From DATAES01 sp036493595 (GTDB lineage: Bacteria > Actinomycetota > Acidimicrobiia > Acidimicrobiales > JACDCH01): DNA of 64,000 nucleotides. Numbering within the stretch: position 1 is the stretch's first letter; each line of letters begins with the position of its first letter. Location: NCBI GenBank assembly GCA_036493595.1, contig DASXPN010000008.1:1-64000 (forward strand), written 5' to 3'. The position numbers and the translations under genes are program-made. This document shows positions 54,681 to 63,975 of the stretch, piece by piece. Below the pieces are notes generated by a model. That model was not told where the DNA came from. It saw only the letters and a program-made list of their open reading frames with translations, and did no database searches.

Positions 54681-56408
54681 TCAGTCCCGGCGGGGCAGCA
54701 AACGCAGGCCGAGCTCGGTGAGCTGACGTTCGTCCACGGGTGTCGGCGCGCCGGTCATCGGGTCGGCGCCCGACTGGGTCTTCGGGAACGCAACGATCTC
54801 GCGGATGTTCTCCTCGCCGGCGAGGATGGCGACGAGGCGTTCCATGCCGAAGGCGAAGCCGCCGTGCGGAGGCGCGCCGTAGCGGAACGGCGTGAGGAAG
54901 AAGCCGAAGCGCTTGTTCGCTTCTTCCTCGTCGATGCCGAGCAGGTTGAACACGCGCTGTTGCAGATCGGGATCGTGGATCCGGATGCTGCCCGAGCCGA
55001 GCTCCCATCCGTTGAGCACGAGGTCGTAGGCCTGGCTGCGAACCGACATCGGGTCGGACTCGAGCCGGTCGGCATCGTCCGGATGCGGATGGGTGAACGC
55101 ATGATGCGCCGGCTTGGGCCGCCCCTCGTCCGAGAGGCCGACGAACATCGGGAAGTCGACGACCCACACGAATCGGTACGGGCCCTCGTAGACCGGCGGC
55201 CGGCCGAGATCGTTGCGGAGTTGACCGAGCACCTCGCACGTCGTCATCCACTCGTCGGCGACGAGCAGCAGCACATCGCCCTCGACCGCTTCCATCGTGG
55301 ACACGAGCGCGCGTTGCTCGGCGTCGCCGAGGAATTTTGTCAACGGGGAGTCGAGTGCACCCCCGTCACGAACCTTGAACCACGCGAGTCCCTTGGCGCC
55401 CATCTGCTTCGCGCGGTCGGTCAGACCGTCGAGCTTGTTACGGGTGAGTGCTTGCGCCGCGCCTGCAGCGCGTATGCCCTTCACCGCGGGCGCCTGGAAC
55501 ACGCGGGCTTCGGTGCCCGCGAACACGTCGGCGAGGTCGACGAGCTCCATGCCGAACCGCAGGTCGGGCTTGTCGACACCGAAACGGTTCAACGCGTCGT
55601 GCCACGTCATGCGCTCGATCGTCGACGGACGTTCGCCCGTCACTGCTTCGGCGGCGTCGAGCACCGCTTCGCTGATGAACGCGAGCACGTCCTCTTGGTC
55701 GACGAAGCTCGCCTCCGCGTCGAGTTGCATGAACTCGTACTGGCGATCGGCGCGGAGGTCCTCGTCACGAAGGCAGCGGGCGATCTGGTAGTAGCGCTCG
55801 AGGCCGCCGACCATCAGCAACTGCTTCCACAGTTGCGGGCTCTGCGGCAGGGCATAGAACGAACCGGGGCTCTGGCGCGACGGGACGAGAAACTCCCGCG
55901 CCCCTTCCGGTGTCGAAGCCATCAACGCCGGAGTCTCGACCTCGATGAAACCTTGACGTTCCATGGCGCGCCGCACCGCCGAGTTGACCGTCGAGTGAAT
56001 GGTGAGGTTGCGCTGCATGCGCTCGCGACGAAGGTCCAGGTAGCGGTACTTGAGGCGGACGACCTCGTCGATCTCGGTGCGATCGTCGAGCGGGAACGGC
56101 GGCGGTTCGGCCACGTTCAGGATCTCGACGGTGCAGTCCCCCACCTCGACCTCGCCGGTCGCCAGTTGCGGGTTGACTGTTCCGTCGGGACGGGCGCGCA
56201 CGGTTCCGGTGATCCGCACGACGTATTCCGAGCGCAGGTCGTGGGCGTGGTCGACGACGCACTGAATGAGTCCGGTGCGATCGCGCACGTCGACGAAGGC
56301 GAGATGCTCGCCGTGCTCCCGCCGGCGCGCCACCCATCCGCACACCGACACGACGCTTCCGATGTGCTCGGTGCGCAACTCGCCGCACCAGTGCGTGCGC
56401 ATGCTCAT
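54681..56408 (-). CDS. aspS: AspS, aspartyl-tRNA synthetase (bacterial type)
   Basis: 575 residues: OB-fold anticodon-binding domain (1-105), class II catalytic core with motif 2 (RYYQIARCLRDEDLRADRQYEFMQLD shortened here to about residues 205-230), the bacterial GAD insertion (about 300-400) and motif 3 GFAFGMERLVAILAG. Whether it also charges tRNA-Asn cannot be told here. The ATG at 56408 overlaps the hisS stop as ATGA and has GAGGG nine bases upstream; an ATG two codons later is less well placed. Confidence 0.96.
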   Translation of the reverse strand: MSMRTHWCGELRTEHIGSVVSVCGWVARRREHGEHLAFVDVRDRTGLIQCVVDHAHDLRSEYVVRITGTVRARPDGTVNPQLATGEVEVGDCTVEILNVAEPPPFPLDDRTEIDEVVRLKYRYLDLRRERMQRNLTIHSTVNSAVRRAMERQGFIEVETPALMASTPEGAREFLVPSRQSPGSFYALPQSPQLWKQLLMVGGLERYYQIARCLRDEDLRADRQYEFMQLDAEASFVDQEDVLAFISEAVLDAAEAVTGERPSTIERMTWHDALNRFGVDKPDLRFGMELVDLADVFAGTEARVFQAPAVKGIRAAGAAQALTRNKLDGLTDRAKQMGAKGLAWFKVRDGGALDSPLTKFLGDAEQRALVSTMEAVEGDVLLLVADEWMTTCEVLGQLRNDLGRPPVYEGPYRFVWVVDFPMFVGLSDEGRPKPAHHAFTHPHPDDADRLESDPMSVRSQAYDLVLNGWELGSGSIRIHDPDLQQRVFNLLGIDEEEANKRFGFFLTPFRYGAPPHGGFAFGMERLVAILAGEENIREIVAFPKTQSGADPMTGAPTPVDERQLTELGLRLLPRRD

Positions 56409-57667
56409 CTGTTCAGTCCCTCGCGCACCGCGTCGACAACCTTCTCTCTCGGAATCGTCTCCTGCGTCGCGTCCGCCATCCGTCGCAGTGTCACCGTGCC
56501 GTCCGCCGCTTCCTGTTCGCCGACAATCAGCGCGATGGCCGCACCGGACCTGTCCGCCTGTTTCATCTGCGCCTTCATGGAGCGCTGGTCGAAGGCACGA
56601 TCGGCGCGCACTCCGGCACGGCGCAGCTCCGTCGTGAGCACGAGTGCGTGCGTGCCGTCGACCACGTCGATGACGAAGACGTCGACCGCACTGGTCGACG
56701 CGGCGAACACTCCCTCCGCGTCGCATGCCATCAACGTGCGCTCGATACCGGAGCCGAAGCCGATGCCCGGCGTCGCCGGGGCGCCCATCTGCTCGGCGAG
56801 GCCGTCGTAGCGACCGCCGCCGCCGATGCCGTTCTGCGCGGCGCCGAGCGAGTCCGCCGCGAACTCGAACGTCGTGCGCGTGTAGTAGTCGAGCCCGCGT
56901 ACCAGTAACGGCGCCATCTCGTAGGCGACGCCGACCGCACGCAGCCCGGACTGCACCCGTTCGAAGTGCGCGCCGGCGTCATCCGACAAGTAGTCGACCA
57001 TGCGAGGCGCGCCGGCAATGACGCCAGCATCTTGCTCGCGCTTCGAGTCGAGGACGCGCAAGGGGTTCACCGTCGCGGTCTGGCGCGCCTGTGCACTGAG
57101 GTCGCCCGCGTGTGCGTCGAAGTGGGCCCGCAGCGCCTCGAGGTACTGGCTACGCGACGTGGGATCGCCGAGCGAGTTGAGCCGCAGTCTGTAGCCACGC
57201 AAGCCGAGGTCGCGGAAGAAACCGTCGAGCAATGAGATGACCTCGACGTCGAGATCCGGATCGAGCGTGCCGATCGCCTCGACGCCGACCTGATGGTGCT
57301 GGCGGTAGCGGCCGGCTTGGGGTGCTTCGGCCCGGAAGTTGGGGGCGACGTACCAGACCTTCCACGGAAGGGTGGGGCGGTGCTCGACGTAAGCGCGCAT
57401 GACCGAGGCAGTCCCCTCGGGCCGCAGCGCGAGGCGGCGCCCGCCGCGGTCCTCGAACTCGTACATCTCCTTCTGCACGATGTCTGTCGACTCCCCCACC
57501 CGAGCCAGCACCTCGTAGTGCTCGAACATCGGTGGGATGTGGAGCCCGTAGCCCGCTCGCTCGACATGCTGGGCGAAACGCGCCACGAGCGCGGTCCATC
57601 GCCTCGACTCCGGGGCGACGACGTCGCGGGTGCCCTTCGGGGCGCGGAAGATGTCGGCTTCGGCGAT
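56405..57667 (-). CDS. hisS: HisS, histidyl-tRNA synthetase, non-standard start
   Basis: Class II synthetase. Motif 1 region and histidine loops LRPEGTASVMRAYVEH, motif 2 WYVAPNFRAEAPQAGRYRQ, the His-binding LVRGLDYYTRTTFEF and motif 3 GFGSGIERTLM are all present, with the C-terminal anticodon domain. The first standard start (GTG 57586) would remove the conserved block FRAPKGTRDVVAPESRRW, which is encoded in frame just upstream. No ATG, GTG or TTG precedes it; ATC at 57667 or 57652 are the best-placed codons. I use 57667 (420 residues, the usual length). A frameshift is the other explanation. Confidence 0.92.
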   Translation of the reverse strand: MAEADIFRAPKGTRDVVAPESRRWTALVARFAQHVERAGYGLHIPPMFEHYEVLARVGESTDIVQKEMYEFEDRGGRRLALRPEGTASVMRAYVEHRPTLPWKVWYVAPNFRAEAPQAGRYRQHHQVGVEAIGTLDPDLDVEVISLLDGFFRDLGLRGYRLRLNSLGDPTSRSQYLEALRAHFDAHAGDLSAQARQTATVNPLRVLDSKREQDAGVIAGAPRMVDYLSDDAGAHFERVQSGLRAVGVAYEMAPLLVRGLDYYTRTTFEFAADSLGAAQNGIGGGGRYDGLAEQMGAPATPGIGFGSGIERTLMACDAEGVFAASTSAVDVFVIDVVDGTHALVLTTELRRAGVRADRAFDQRSMKAQMKQADRSGAAIALIVGEQEAADGTVTLRRMADATQETIPREKVVDAVREGLNR

Positions 57668-57692
57668 GGGATCGGACCCTAGTGGGACCGTC

Positions 57693-59498
57693 TCATTTGC
57701 CCGAACCCCATTCTCGTGCCACTCCCGCGACGACCTCGGCGAGATGCGCCACCTGTGCTCGCAACTGGTCGACCTCGTCCTGCAGCTCCCGGTTGCGCTC
57801 GGACAGCTCGCGCACGTGTGCCTGCTGTCCGCTCAATGCCCGCGGCCAGCGCGCCAGTACAGGATCGACGAGGGAGCGGAATGTCTCCTGGCATGCGGCG
57901 AAGTACGGGCCGTTGGTCGACGGATCGGCATCGACGGTGGCGAGCACCTCGGGGACGGCGACCATCGCGCCCCCGCGCGCCGCGAGACGAAGTAGCAGCT
58001 CCGCGTCGACGTCGACGTCCGCCAGATCCGGTCGTGGTCCGCCGAGCTCGGCGACGACCGACGAGCGCCACAGGGTTCCTGGTCCCCCGAGCAGCGGCGC
58101 GAAGAACGTCGCGTCGAAGCCGCTCCCCAAGTAGTAGCGATCACCGCTCGGGAACCTGACCGCGCAACTGACTGCGTCGGCACCCGTGCGGCGGGCGACG
58201 TCCGCCATGACCGCAGCATGGCGAGGATCCAGGGTGACGCGGCGTGAAAGAACGACCATCTCGTCGTGTCCAGCGTCGCCTTGCTCCCCTCCTGCGGGCG
58301 CGCTCGAGATCGGCTGGGCACTCAGCAGCCGCTCCCAGTCCGCCATCGGATCGCCGGCGTCGCGACGGAGACGTGGTGGATCCGGCAGTCGCCGTTCGTG
58401 CAGCAGCGGCCGCAGGCGCAGCGCAAGAGCCGCGGCAGTTGGCTCGAACCCGATGCGTTCGAGGTCGTCGGCGCGCACCCAGTCAGCCACGCCGGGTGCG
58501 TTGGACACGAGTGCGGGGATGCCATGGTCGATGCACTCGGACACCGTGTTCGGCGCGTTGTCCATGAGCGACGCGATGATCGCGAGGCGTCCACCGCCGA
58601 CCAGGTAGCCGACCGCCTCGGGCTGGTCGAGGTCGGTGAGGAAGCAGACATCGTCGAGCGCAGCACGGATGCGAGGCGCGAGCCGTGACGAGATCGACGT
58701 CTGGTTGTAGGTCGACGGCCGGCCCAGGAAGGTGAGACGAACGCCCCCCAGGCAGTCCGGACCGAGCAGGTCGAGCGCATCCAGCAGCACCCCGACGCCC
58801 TTCGTCTCGTCCAACCGCCCGAAGAACACCAACTCATCGAGTGTGTCCGGCGTCGTGGTAGGGGTCGCCGGGATCGTCGAGGACGGAGTCGGTGTCGTCG
58901 TGAGCTGACTCGCGGTGATGCGGGGTAGCCGGTGGACCGGTGGCAGACGCCAACCGGCATTCGCCATCCAGTCGACGAGCGCGCCGCCCGAGGTGACGAT
59001 CGCGTCCGCCATCTCCGCGGAGGCCCGCTCCGCAGCACCGACTGCCATCCACGCGCCCGTCGGCGCGTGATCGTGTCGAGTGGCGTGCACCCACTCGATC
59101 GGCCCGTGGGCCGAGTGCACGAGCAGCGTGTCCGCATACGCGAGCCCGGCGCGCTTCGCGGCCGTGACCGCCCAGCCAGGCGCCTGATAGTCCTGCAAGA
59201 CGATGGCGTCGTAGCGCGGTCCCGTGCGTAGTGCGTCATGCACGAGAGCACCGGCCGCGAGGACGCGCGGGAGGACTTCGACGGGGTCGTCGCGGTCGAG
59301 CCACCGGATCTCGACGCCGGCCTCTGCGTACCGCCTCGTCCAGACGGGGTCGATCTCGGTGCGGTTCGCGAACAGCAGCACGGTGACGTCGTGGCCCCAC
59401 GACGCGAGTGCGAGCGAACGCCACGTGGTCGTGGTGCCGATGCCGCCACACTTGTTCTGGCCGAGCAGTTCGTTGACGACGAAGCAGACCCGGCTCAC
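57693..59498 (-). CDS. Glycosyltransferase, GT4-type with C-terminal GT2-like part and coiled coil
   Basis: 601 residues. Residues 1-400 look like a two-lobed GT-B enzyme: N-terminal VNELLGQNKCGGIGTTTTWRSLAL and the nucleotide-sugar side with VFFGRLDETKGVGVLLDAL and ASLMDNAPNTVSECIDHGIPA (the usual E-x7-E region partly changed). Residues 430-540 resemble the acceptor half of a GT2 enzyme without its N-terminal nucleotide half, and the last 55 residues form a leucine-rich coiled coil. Probably acts in surface sugar synthesis; substrate unknown. GTG start, nine bases after the small membrane gene. Confidence 0.75.
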   Translation of the reverse strand: MSRVCFVVNELLGQNKCGGIGTTTTWRSLALASWGHDVTVLLFANRTEIDPVWTRRYAEAGVEIRWLDRDDPVEVLPRVLAAGALVHDALRTGPRYDAIVLQDYQAPGWAVTAAKRAGLAYADTLLVHSAHGPIEWVHATRHDHAPTGAWMAVGAAERASAEMADAIVTSGGALVDWMANAGWRLPPVHRLPRITASQLTTTPTPSSTIPATPTTTPDTLDELVFFGRLDETKGVGVLLDALDLLGPDCLGGVRLTFLGRPSTYNQTSISSRLAPRIRAALDDVCFLTDLDQPEAVGYLVGGGRLAIIASLMDNAPNTVSECIDHGIPALVSNAPGVADWVRADDLERIGFEPTAAALALRLRPLLHERRLPDPPRLRRDAGDPMADWERLLSAQPISSAPAGGEQGDAGHDEMVVLSRRVTLDPRHAAVMADVARRTGADAVSCAVRFPSGDRYYLGSGFDATFFAPLLGGPGTLWRSSVVAELGGPRPDLADVDVDAELLLRLAARGGAMVAVPEVLATVDADPSTNGPYFAACQETFRSLVDPVLARWPRALSGQQAHVRELSERNRELQDEVDQLRAQVAHLAEVVAGVAREWGSGK

Positions 59499-59507
59499 CG
59501 CCGCACG

Positions 59508-59753
59508 CTAATCAGGGGCCGCGACGGGAGGACGTCCGCTCCGGAAGCTCGTCCAGGCCACCGACGGTGTGCGTCGCCAGCCGATCGTCTTGATCGAGGA
59601 CGCGAACACGGAGCCGGCGACGAACAGTCCGACGATTCCGAGCGTGATCTCGAACGCCCACGCCGCCGCGAGCGCGTCGCCGCTCAGCCCGAGGAGGATG
59701 CCGTAGGGCACCCACGACAGGAGCCACAACACAACGCCTACGCGGAGCCGCAC
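59508..59753 (-). CDS. Small two-helix membrane protein
   Basis: 81 residues with two membrane segments (about 5-24 and 31-52) joined by a short loop, and a basic Pro/Ala-rich tail. I do not recognise it. It is nine bases upstream of the glycosyltransferase gene and probably co-transcribed, so it may assist it. GTG start; the 110-bp repeat lies 22 bases upstream. Confidence 0.6.
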   Translation of the reverse strand: MRLRVGVVLWLLSWVPYGILLGLSGDALAAAWAFEITLGIVGLFVAGSVFASSIKTIGWRRTPSVAWTSFRSGRPPVAAPD

Positions 59754-59775
59754 GACTCACGCGTCCCGGCACGGT

Positions 59776-59885
59776 TCTGGGTCGACTGAGCCTCCGCTCC
59801 CGTGGGTTCGTCGACCCAGATCCCGATACGTCCGCTTCTGGGTCGACGCAGCCTCGGCCAGACGTGGCTGAGTCGACAATGTGCG
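59776..59885. repeat. 110-bp dispersed double-hairpin repeat, copy 2
   Basis: Same length and order as 2111-2220, with about 75 percent identity. The first palindrome keeps the perfect arms TCTGGGTCGAC and GTCGACCCAGA; the second has arms GTCGACGCAGCC and GGCTGAGTCGAC with one mismatch. It lies 61 bases after the relA stop, oriented to that gene as copy 1 is to the flippase gene, and is again separated from the gene by a G-rich tract (59886-59935). Confidence 0.8.
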
Positions 59886-59946
59886 CCGGGGGGCGGCGCG
59901 GACGGGGGCGGCGCGGGCTGAGTGGGCTGAGTGGGCGGGTACGGCA

Positions 59947-62163
59947 TCAGGCGCCTTTGCCGGGGACCACGCGATATGCGTCGTAGACCGACTCGATGCG
60001 CTTCACCGTCGACAGGACCGAGTCGAGGTGCGACGGGTCGCCGAGCTCGAAGTCGAAACGCATCTTCGAGATGCGGTCGCTGCCGGTCGTCGACTGCGAG
60101 GCGAGGATGTTGACGTGGTGATCCGACAGCACACGGGCCACATCCGACAGAAGCCGAGCCCGGTCGAGGGCCTTGATCTCGATCGAGGCCACGAACGTGC
60201 CGCTGATGTCGGAGTCCCACTCGACCTCGATCAGCCGCTCTCCCTTGCCCGACGCGAGCGACACCGCGTTCGCACAGTCGGAACGGTGCACGGACACCCC
60301 TCGGCCGCGGGTGACGAAACCCATGATCTCGTCGCCCGGCACCGGCGTGCAGCAGCGCGACAACCGGACCATGACGTCGTCGAGGCCTTCGACGTGCACG
60401 CCGGCGGCAGAGTTGTCGCGACGCGCTCGAGGCTGGCGAACCGTCGTCGGCAGCTGCTCTTCGTGATCCCCGTCGCCTTCGCGTAGTGCGCCGGCGACGC
60501 GTGACGCGACCGACTTCGCCGAGACGTGGTTCTCCCCGATCGACGCGTAGAGCGCGTCGAGGTCCGCGTAGTTGAGCTTCGACGCGATCTCGCTCAGCAA
60601 CGATGTCGCGAAGATCTTCTGGACCGGCAGACCCTCACGGCGAAGCGCCTTCGTGAGATCTTCACGCCCGCTCTCGATTGCGTCCTCACGCCGCTCGCGC
60701 GAGAACCATTGCCGGATCTTGTTGGCCGCGCGCGGGGTGGCGACGATCCTCAACCAGTCGCGCGGCGGACCGGCGCCCTCCACCTTCGACGTGATGATCT
60801 CCGCCGTGTCACCTGACGCAAGCTGGGAGTCGAGCGGGACGAGGCGACCGTTGACCCGCGCGCCGATGCAGGCGTGGCCGACCTCGGTGTGGATCGAGTA
60901 CGCGAAGTCGATCGGCGTCGCGCCCACCGGCAACGTGATGACTCGTCCCTTCGGCGTGAAGACGTAGACCTCGTCCTGGTCGAGGTCGATCTTCAACGTC
61001 TCCATGAACGCGCTCGGGTCTTGTGTCTCCTGCTGCCAATCGATGATGCGACTGAGCCACGGCATGTCGGAGGCGGACTCGCCGTCCTTGTAAGTGAAGT
61101 GCGCGGCCACACCGAACTCGGCCCGGTGGTGCATCTCGCGCGTACGGATCTGGACTTCGACCGTCTTGCCACCCATGCCGACCACCGTCGTGTGCAACGA
61201 CTGGTACAGGTTGAACTTGGGCATCGCGATGTAGTCCTTGAAACGCCCTTGCACCGGCTTCCACGTGGCGTGGATCGAGCCGAGGGCCGCGTAGCAGTCC
61301 TTGACCGTGTCGACGATCACGCGGATGCCGACGAGGTCGAAGATGTCGTCGAACTCCTTGCCCTTGACGACCATCTTCTCGTAGATGCTCCACAGGTGCT
61401 TCGGGCGCCCGGTCACCTCGGCGGCGATGCGCAGCTCGGCCAACCGCTCACGCACCTGCTCGAGCACCTGGGCGAGGTAGAGCTCGCGCTCGGGCGTGCG
61501 ATTCGACACCATGTGGTCGATCTCGGCGTAGCGCTTGGGATGCAGTGCCGCGAACGCGAGGTCTTCGAGCTGCTGTTTCATGTCCTGCATGCCGAGGCGA
61601 TGGGCGAGCGGCGCGTAGATGTCGATGGTCTCGCGCGCGATGCGCTCCTGCTTGCTGGCCGGGAGCGCGGCCAGGGTGGCCATGTTGTGCAAGCGGTCGG
61701 ACAGCTTGATGATGAGGACGCGGACGTCCTTCGCCATCGCCACCAGCATCTTGCGCATGGTGGCGGCCTGCTGCGCCTCCTTCGAGTCGAACTGGACCCG
61801 TTCGAGCTTGGTGACGCCGTCGACGATGCCGGCGACGTCAGGGCCGAACTCGGCGGTGACGTCCTGCAAGGTGACGTGGGTGTCCTCGACCGCGTCATGT
61901 AGCAGCGCCGCGGCCACCGTGATGTCGTCGAGGCCGAGGTCGGCGACGATGCGCGCGACTGCCAGCGGGTGATGGATGTAGGACTCGCCCGACCGCCGCA
62001 CCTGCTGTCGGTGCGCGTTCGCCGCCACCTCGTACGCACGAGAGATCATCACCGTGCTGGCCTTCGGATGCTGCGCCCGGAACGCGCTCACGAGCGGCGC
62101 GATCTCCTCCGCGGTCGGCACGATGTTGCGCCGCCACGGCAGAACCCGGGTGACAGTGGCCAT
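59947..62163 (-). CDS. relA: RelA/SpoT (Rel), bifunctional (p)ppGpp synthetase/hydrolase
   Basis: 738-residue stringent-response enzyme. N-terminal HD hydrolase with AALLHDAVEDT (HDxxEDT intact, so hydrolysis is likely), synthetase domain with RFKDYIAMPKFNLYQSLHTT (RxKD type), TGS domain (about 385-450, DEVYVFTPKGRVITLPVGATP) and C-terminal ACT domain (about 660-735). The usual NGYQSLHT is NLYQSLHT here. Follows apt as in most actinobacteria. Confidence 0.97.
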   Translation of the reverse strand: MATVTRVLPWRRNIVPTAEEIAPLVSAFRAQHPKASTVMISRAYEVAANAHRQQVRRSGESYIHHPLAVARIVADLGLDDITVAAALLHDAVEDTHVTLQDVTAEFGPDVAGIVDGVTKLERVQFDSKEAQQAATMRKMLVAMAKDVRVLIIKLSDRLHNMATLAALPASKQERIARETIDIYAPLAHRLGMQDMKQQLEDLAFAALHPKRYAEIDHMVSNRTPERELYLAQVLEQVRERLAELRIAAEVTGRPKHLWSIYEKMVVKGKEFDDIFDLVGIRVIVDTVKDCYAALGSIHATWKPVQGRFKDYIAMPKFNLYQSLHTTVVGMGGKTVEVQIRTREMHHRAEFGVAAHFTYKDGESASDMPWLSRIIDWQQETQDPSAFMETLKIDLDQDEVYVFTPKGRVITLPVGATPIDFAYSIHTEVGHACIGARVNGRLVPLDSQLASGDTAEIITSKVEGAGPPRDWLRIVATPRAANKIRQWFSRERREDAIESGREDLTKALRREGLPVQKIFATSLLSEIASKLNYADLDALYASIGENHVSAKSVASRVAGALREGDGDHEEQLPTTVRQPRARRDNSAAGVHVEGLDDVMVRLSRCCTPVPGDEIMGFVTRGRGVSVHRSDCANAVSLASGKGERLIEVEWDSDISGTFVASIEIKALDRARLLSDVARVLSDHHVNILASQSTTGSDRISKMRFDFELGDPSHLDSVLSTVKRIESVYDAYRVVPGKGA

Positions 62164-62217
62164 GTCCGGTCGAGTCTACGGGCACGCGCTCAGCGCACCC
62201 GGTAGCGACCTACGGCG

Positions 62218-62739
62218 TCAACACGGGATGAGGGTGAACACGTCCAGATCGGCGAGCCGCTTGCGTCCGCCGAGCGCGTCGATGGCGAGCACGAACGCCA
62301 GCCCTTCGACCGTGCCCCCGAGCTTCTCGGCCAACCGCACGGTCGCGGCTGCCGTCCCGCCGGTGGCGAGCACGTCGTCGACGATCAAGACGTGGTCGCC
62401 GGGATTGATCGCATCGCGATGGATCTCGAGCAGGTCCGTTCCGTACTCGAGCTCGTACTCCACGCGCTCGATCTCCCACGGGAGTTTGCCCGCCTTGCGG
62501 ACCGGCACGAACGCGGCACCGAAGCGGTACGCCACCGGTGCGGCAGCGATGAAGCCACGCGCCTCGATGCCGAGCACACGGTCGACGGGCCGTCCTTCGA
62601 AGTGCTCGCAGATCGCGTCGATAGTGGTGCGGAACGCGTCGACGTCCGCCAGCAGCGGCGTGATGTCCTTGAAGGCGACCCCGGGTTGGGGGAAGTCGGG
62701 GATGTCGCGGATGTAGGTGCGAAGGTCCTCGACCTTCAC
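62218..62739 (-). CDS. apt: Apt, adenine phosphoribosyltransferase
   Basis: Salvages adenine to AMP. 173 residues: IPDFPQPGVAFKDITPLLAD at the N-terminus, GIEARGFIAAAPVA and the PRPP loop VLIVDDVLATGGTAAAT (about 117-133). Complete and of normal length. GTG start, 18 bases after the secF stop; followed by relA. The secDF-apt-relA order is typical of the phylum. Confidence 0.96.
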   Translation of the reverse strand: MKVEDLRTYIRDIPDFPQPGVAFKDITPLLADVDAFRTTIDAICEHFEGRPVDRVLGIEARGFIAAAPVAYRFGAAFVPVRKAGKLPWEIERVEYELEYGTDLLEIHRDAINPGDHVLIVDDVLATGGTAAATVRLAEKLGGTVEGLAFVLAIDALGGRKRLADLDVFTLIPC

Positions 62740-62757
62740 CCGATCACCACGATCCCG

Positions 62758-63975
62758 TCATCGGCGCTTGCCCTTCTTGCGAGGCCGGGGCGGGATGTTG
62801 GTCGCCATCCGCACACCACCGGTGGCCGACGCGGCCGGCACTCGCAATGGTTCCCGTGCCGGCTGACCGTCACCATCGCCCTCACCTTCGCCGTCGCCGT
62901 TGCCGGCCCCGACGTCTGCGGCGTCGGTCGACTCGACCAGTTGGGCCTCTTCGGCGCGCCGTGATTGTGTGCGGGACTCGACCCGACGGCGGATGTCGCG
63001 GTAGCGCGGCTCGCGCTCCTTCAGGATGGCGAGCGTCGGTGAGGCGATGAAGATCGACGAGTAGGCGCCGGAGGCGAGACCGATGAGCAGCGCCAACCCG
63101 AACTCCTCCAGCGTCTTCGCGCCGAGGAGGATGGACCCGATGCCGAGCAGCGACATGATCGGGATCAGTGCGGCGATCGACGTGTTCAACGATCGCATCA
63201 GTGTCTGGTTGAGCGACAGGTTGACCATGTCGCTGTACGTCACGCCGTTGGTGGCCGAGACCATGCGAGTGTTCTCGTTGACCTTGTCGAACACGACGAT
63301 GCCGTCGTAGATCGAATAGCCGAGGATCGTCAGCAAGGCCACAACCGTCGCGGGCGTGACCTCCAATCCACTCAACGAGTAGATGCCCACCGTCATGAAC
63401 ACGTCGTGAATCAGGGCGATGAGAGTCGGCACGGCCATCTTGAACTCGAACCGGAGCGTGATGTACAGCGTGATCACGATCAGGAACACGATCAGTGCGT
63501 TGCGCGCCTTGTTGCTGATCTCCTGACCCCAGGACGGGCCGACCTCGTCCCGGCTGACCTGGTCGGCCGTGATACCGGCCTTGGTCGCCAGCGCGTTACG
63601 GACCTGTTCCGACTTCGCGGGATCGAGCGTGTCGGTCTGCACGTTGATGGACCGGCCGCTCTCGCTCGTGACCTCCTGCACCTTCGCGCCGCTCAACCCG
63701 AACGGACCGAGCGCATCGCGCGCCTGGTTGATCGTCATTGTCTTCGACGGGATCTGGAAGATCGCACCGCCTTCGAAGTCGATGCCGAGGTTGAGTCCCC
63801 GCGTGAACAGAGAGACCAACCCGATGATCAGGAAGATCGCCGACAGCGTGAACCACAACTTGGTGCGGCCGACGAAGTCGATTTTCGTCTCGCCGTGGTA
63901 CAAGCGGCCGAGCCGTCCCCGCTTCTTCGCCGCGTGAAGCTCCGCGGCGCCGAAGGCGACGTCCTGCTTGCTCAC
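62758..63975 (-). CDS. secF: SecF, protein-export membrane subunit
   Basis: 405 residues. Six membrane helices: first at about 40-60, periplasmic domain with GIDFEGGAIFQI (about 63-74), then the RND core with helices at about 165-290, including LIALIHDVFMTVGIYSLSG and LTILGYSIYDGIVVFDKVNENTR. An Asp/Gly/Glu-rich linker and basic tail GKGKRR-like end the protein, longer than in E. coli. GTG start overlapping a probable secD stop (GTGA). Confidence 0.96.
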   Translation of the reverse strand: MSKQDVAFGAAELHAAKKRGRLGRLYHGETKIDFVGRTKLWFTLSAIFLIIGLVSLFTRGLNLGIDFEGGAIFQIPSKTMTINQARDALGPFGLSGAKVQEVTSESGRSINVQTDTLDPAKSEQVRNALATKAGITADQVSRDEVGPSWGQEISNKARNALIVFLIVITLYITLRFEFKMAVPTLIALIHDVFMTVGIYSLSGLEVTPATVVALLTILGYSIYDGIVVFDKVNENTRMVSATNGVTYSDMVNLSLNQTLMRSLNTSIAALIPIMSLLGIGSILLGAKTLEEFGLALLIGLASGAYSSIFIASPTLAILKEREPRYRDIRRRVESRTQSRRAEEAQLVESTDAADVGAGNGDGEGEGDGDGQPAREPLRVPAASATGGVRMATNIPPRPRKKGKRR

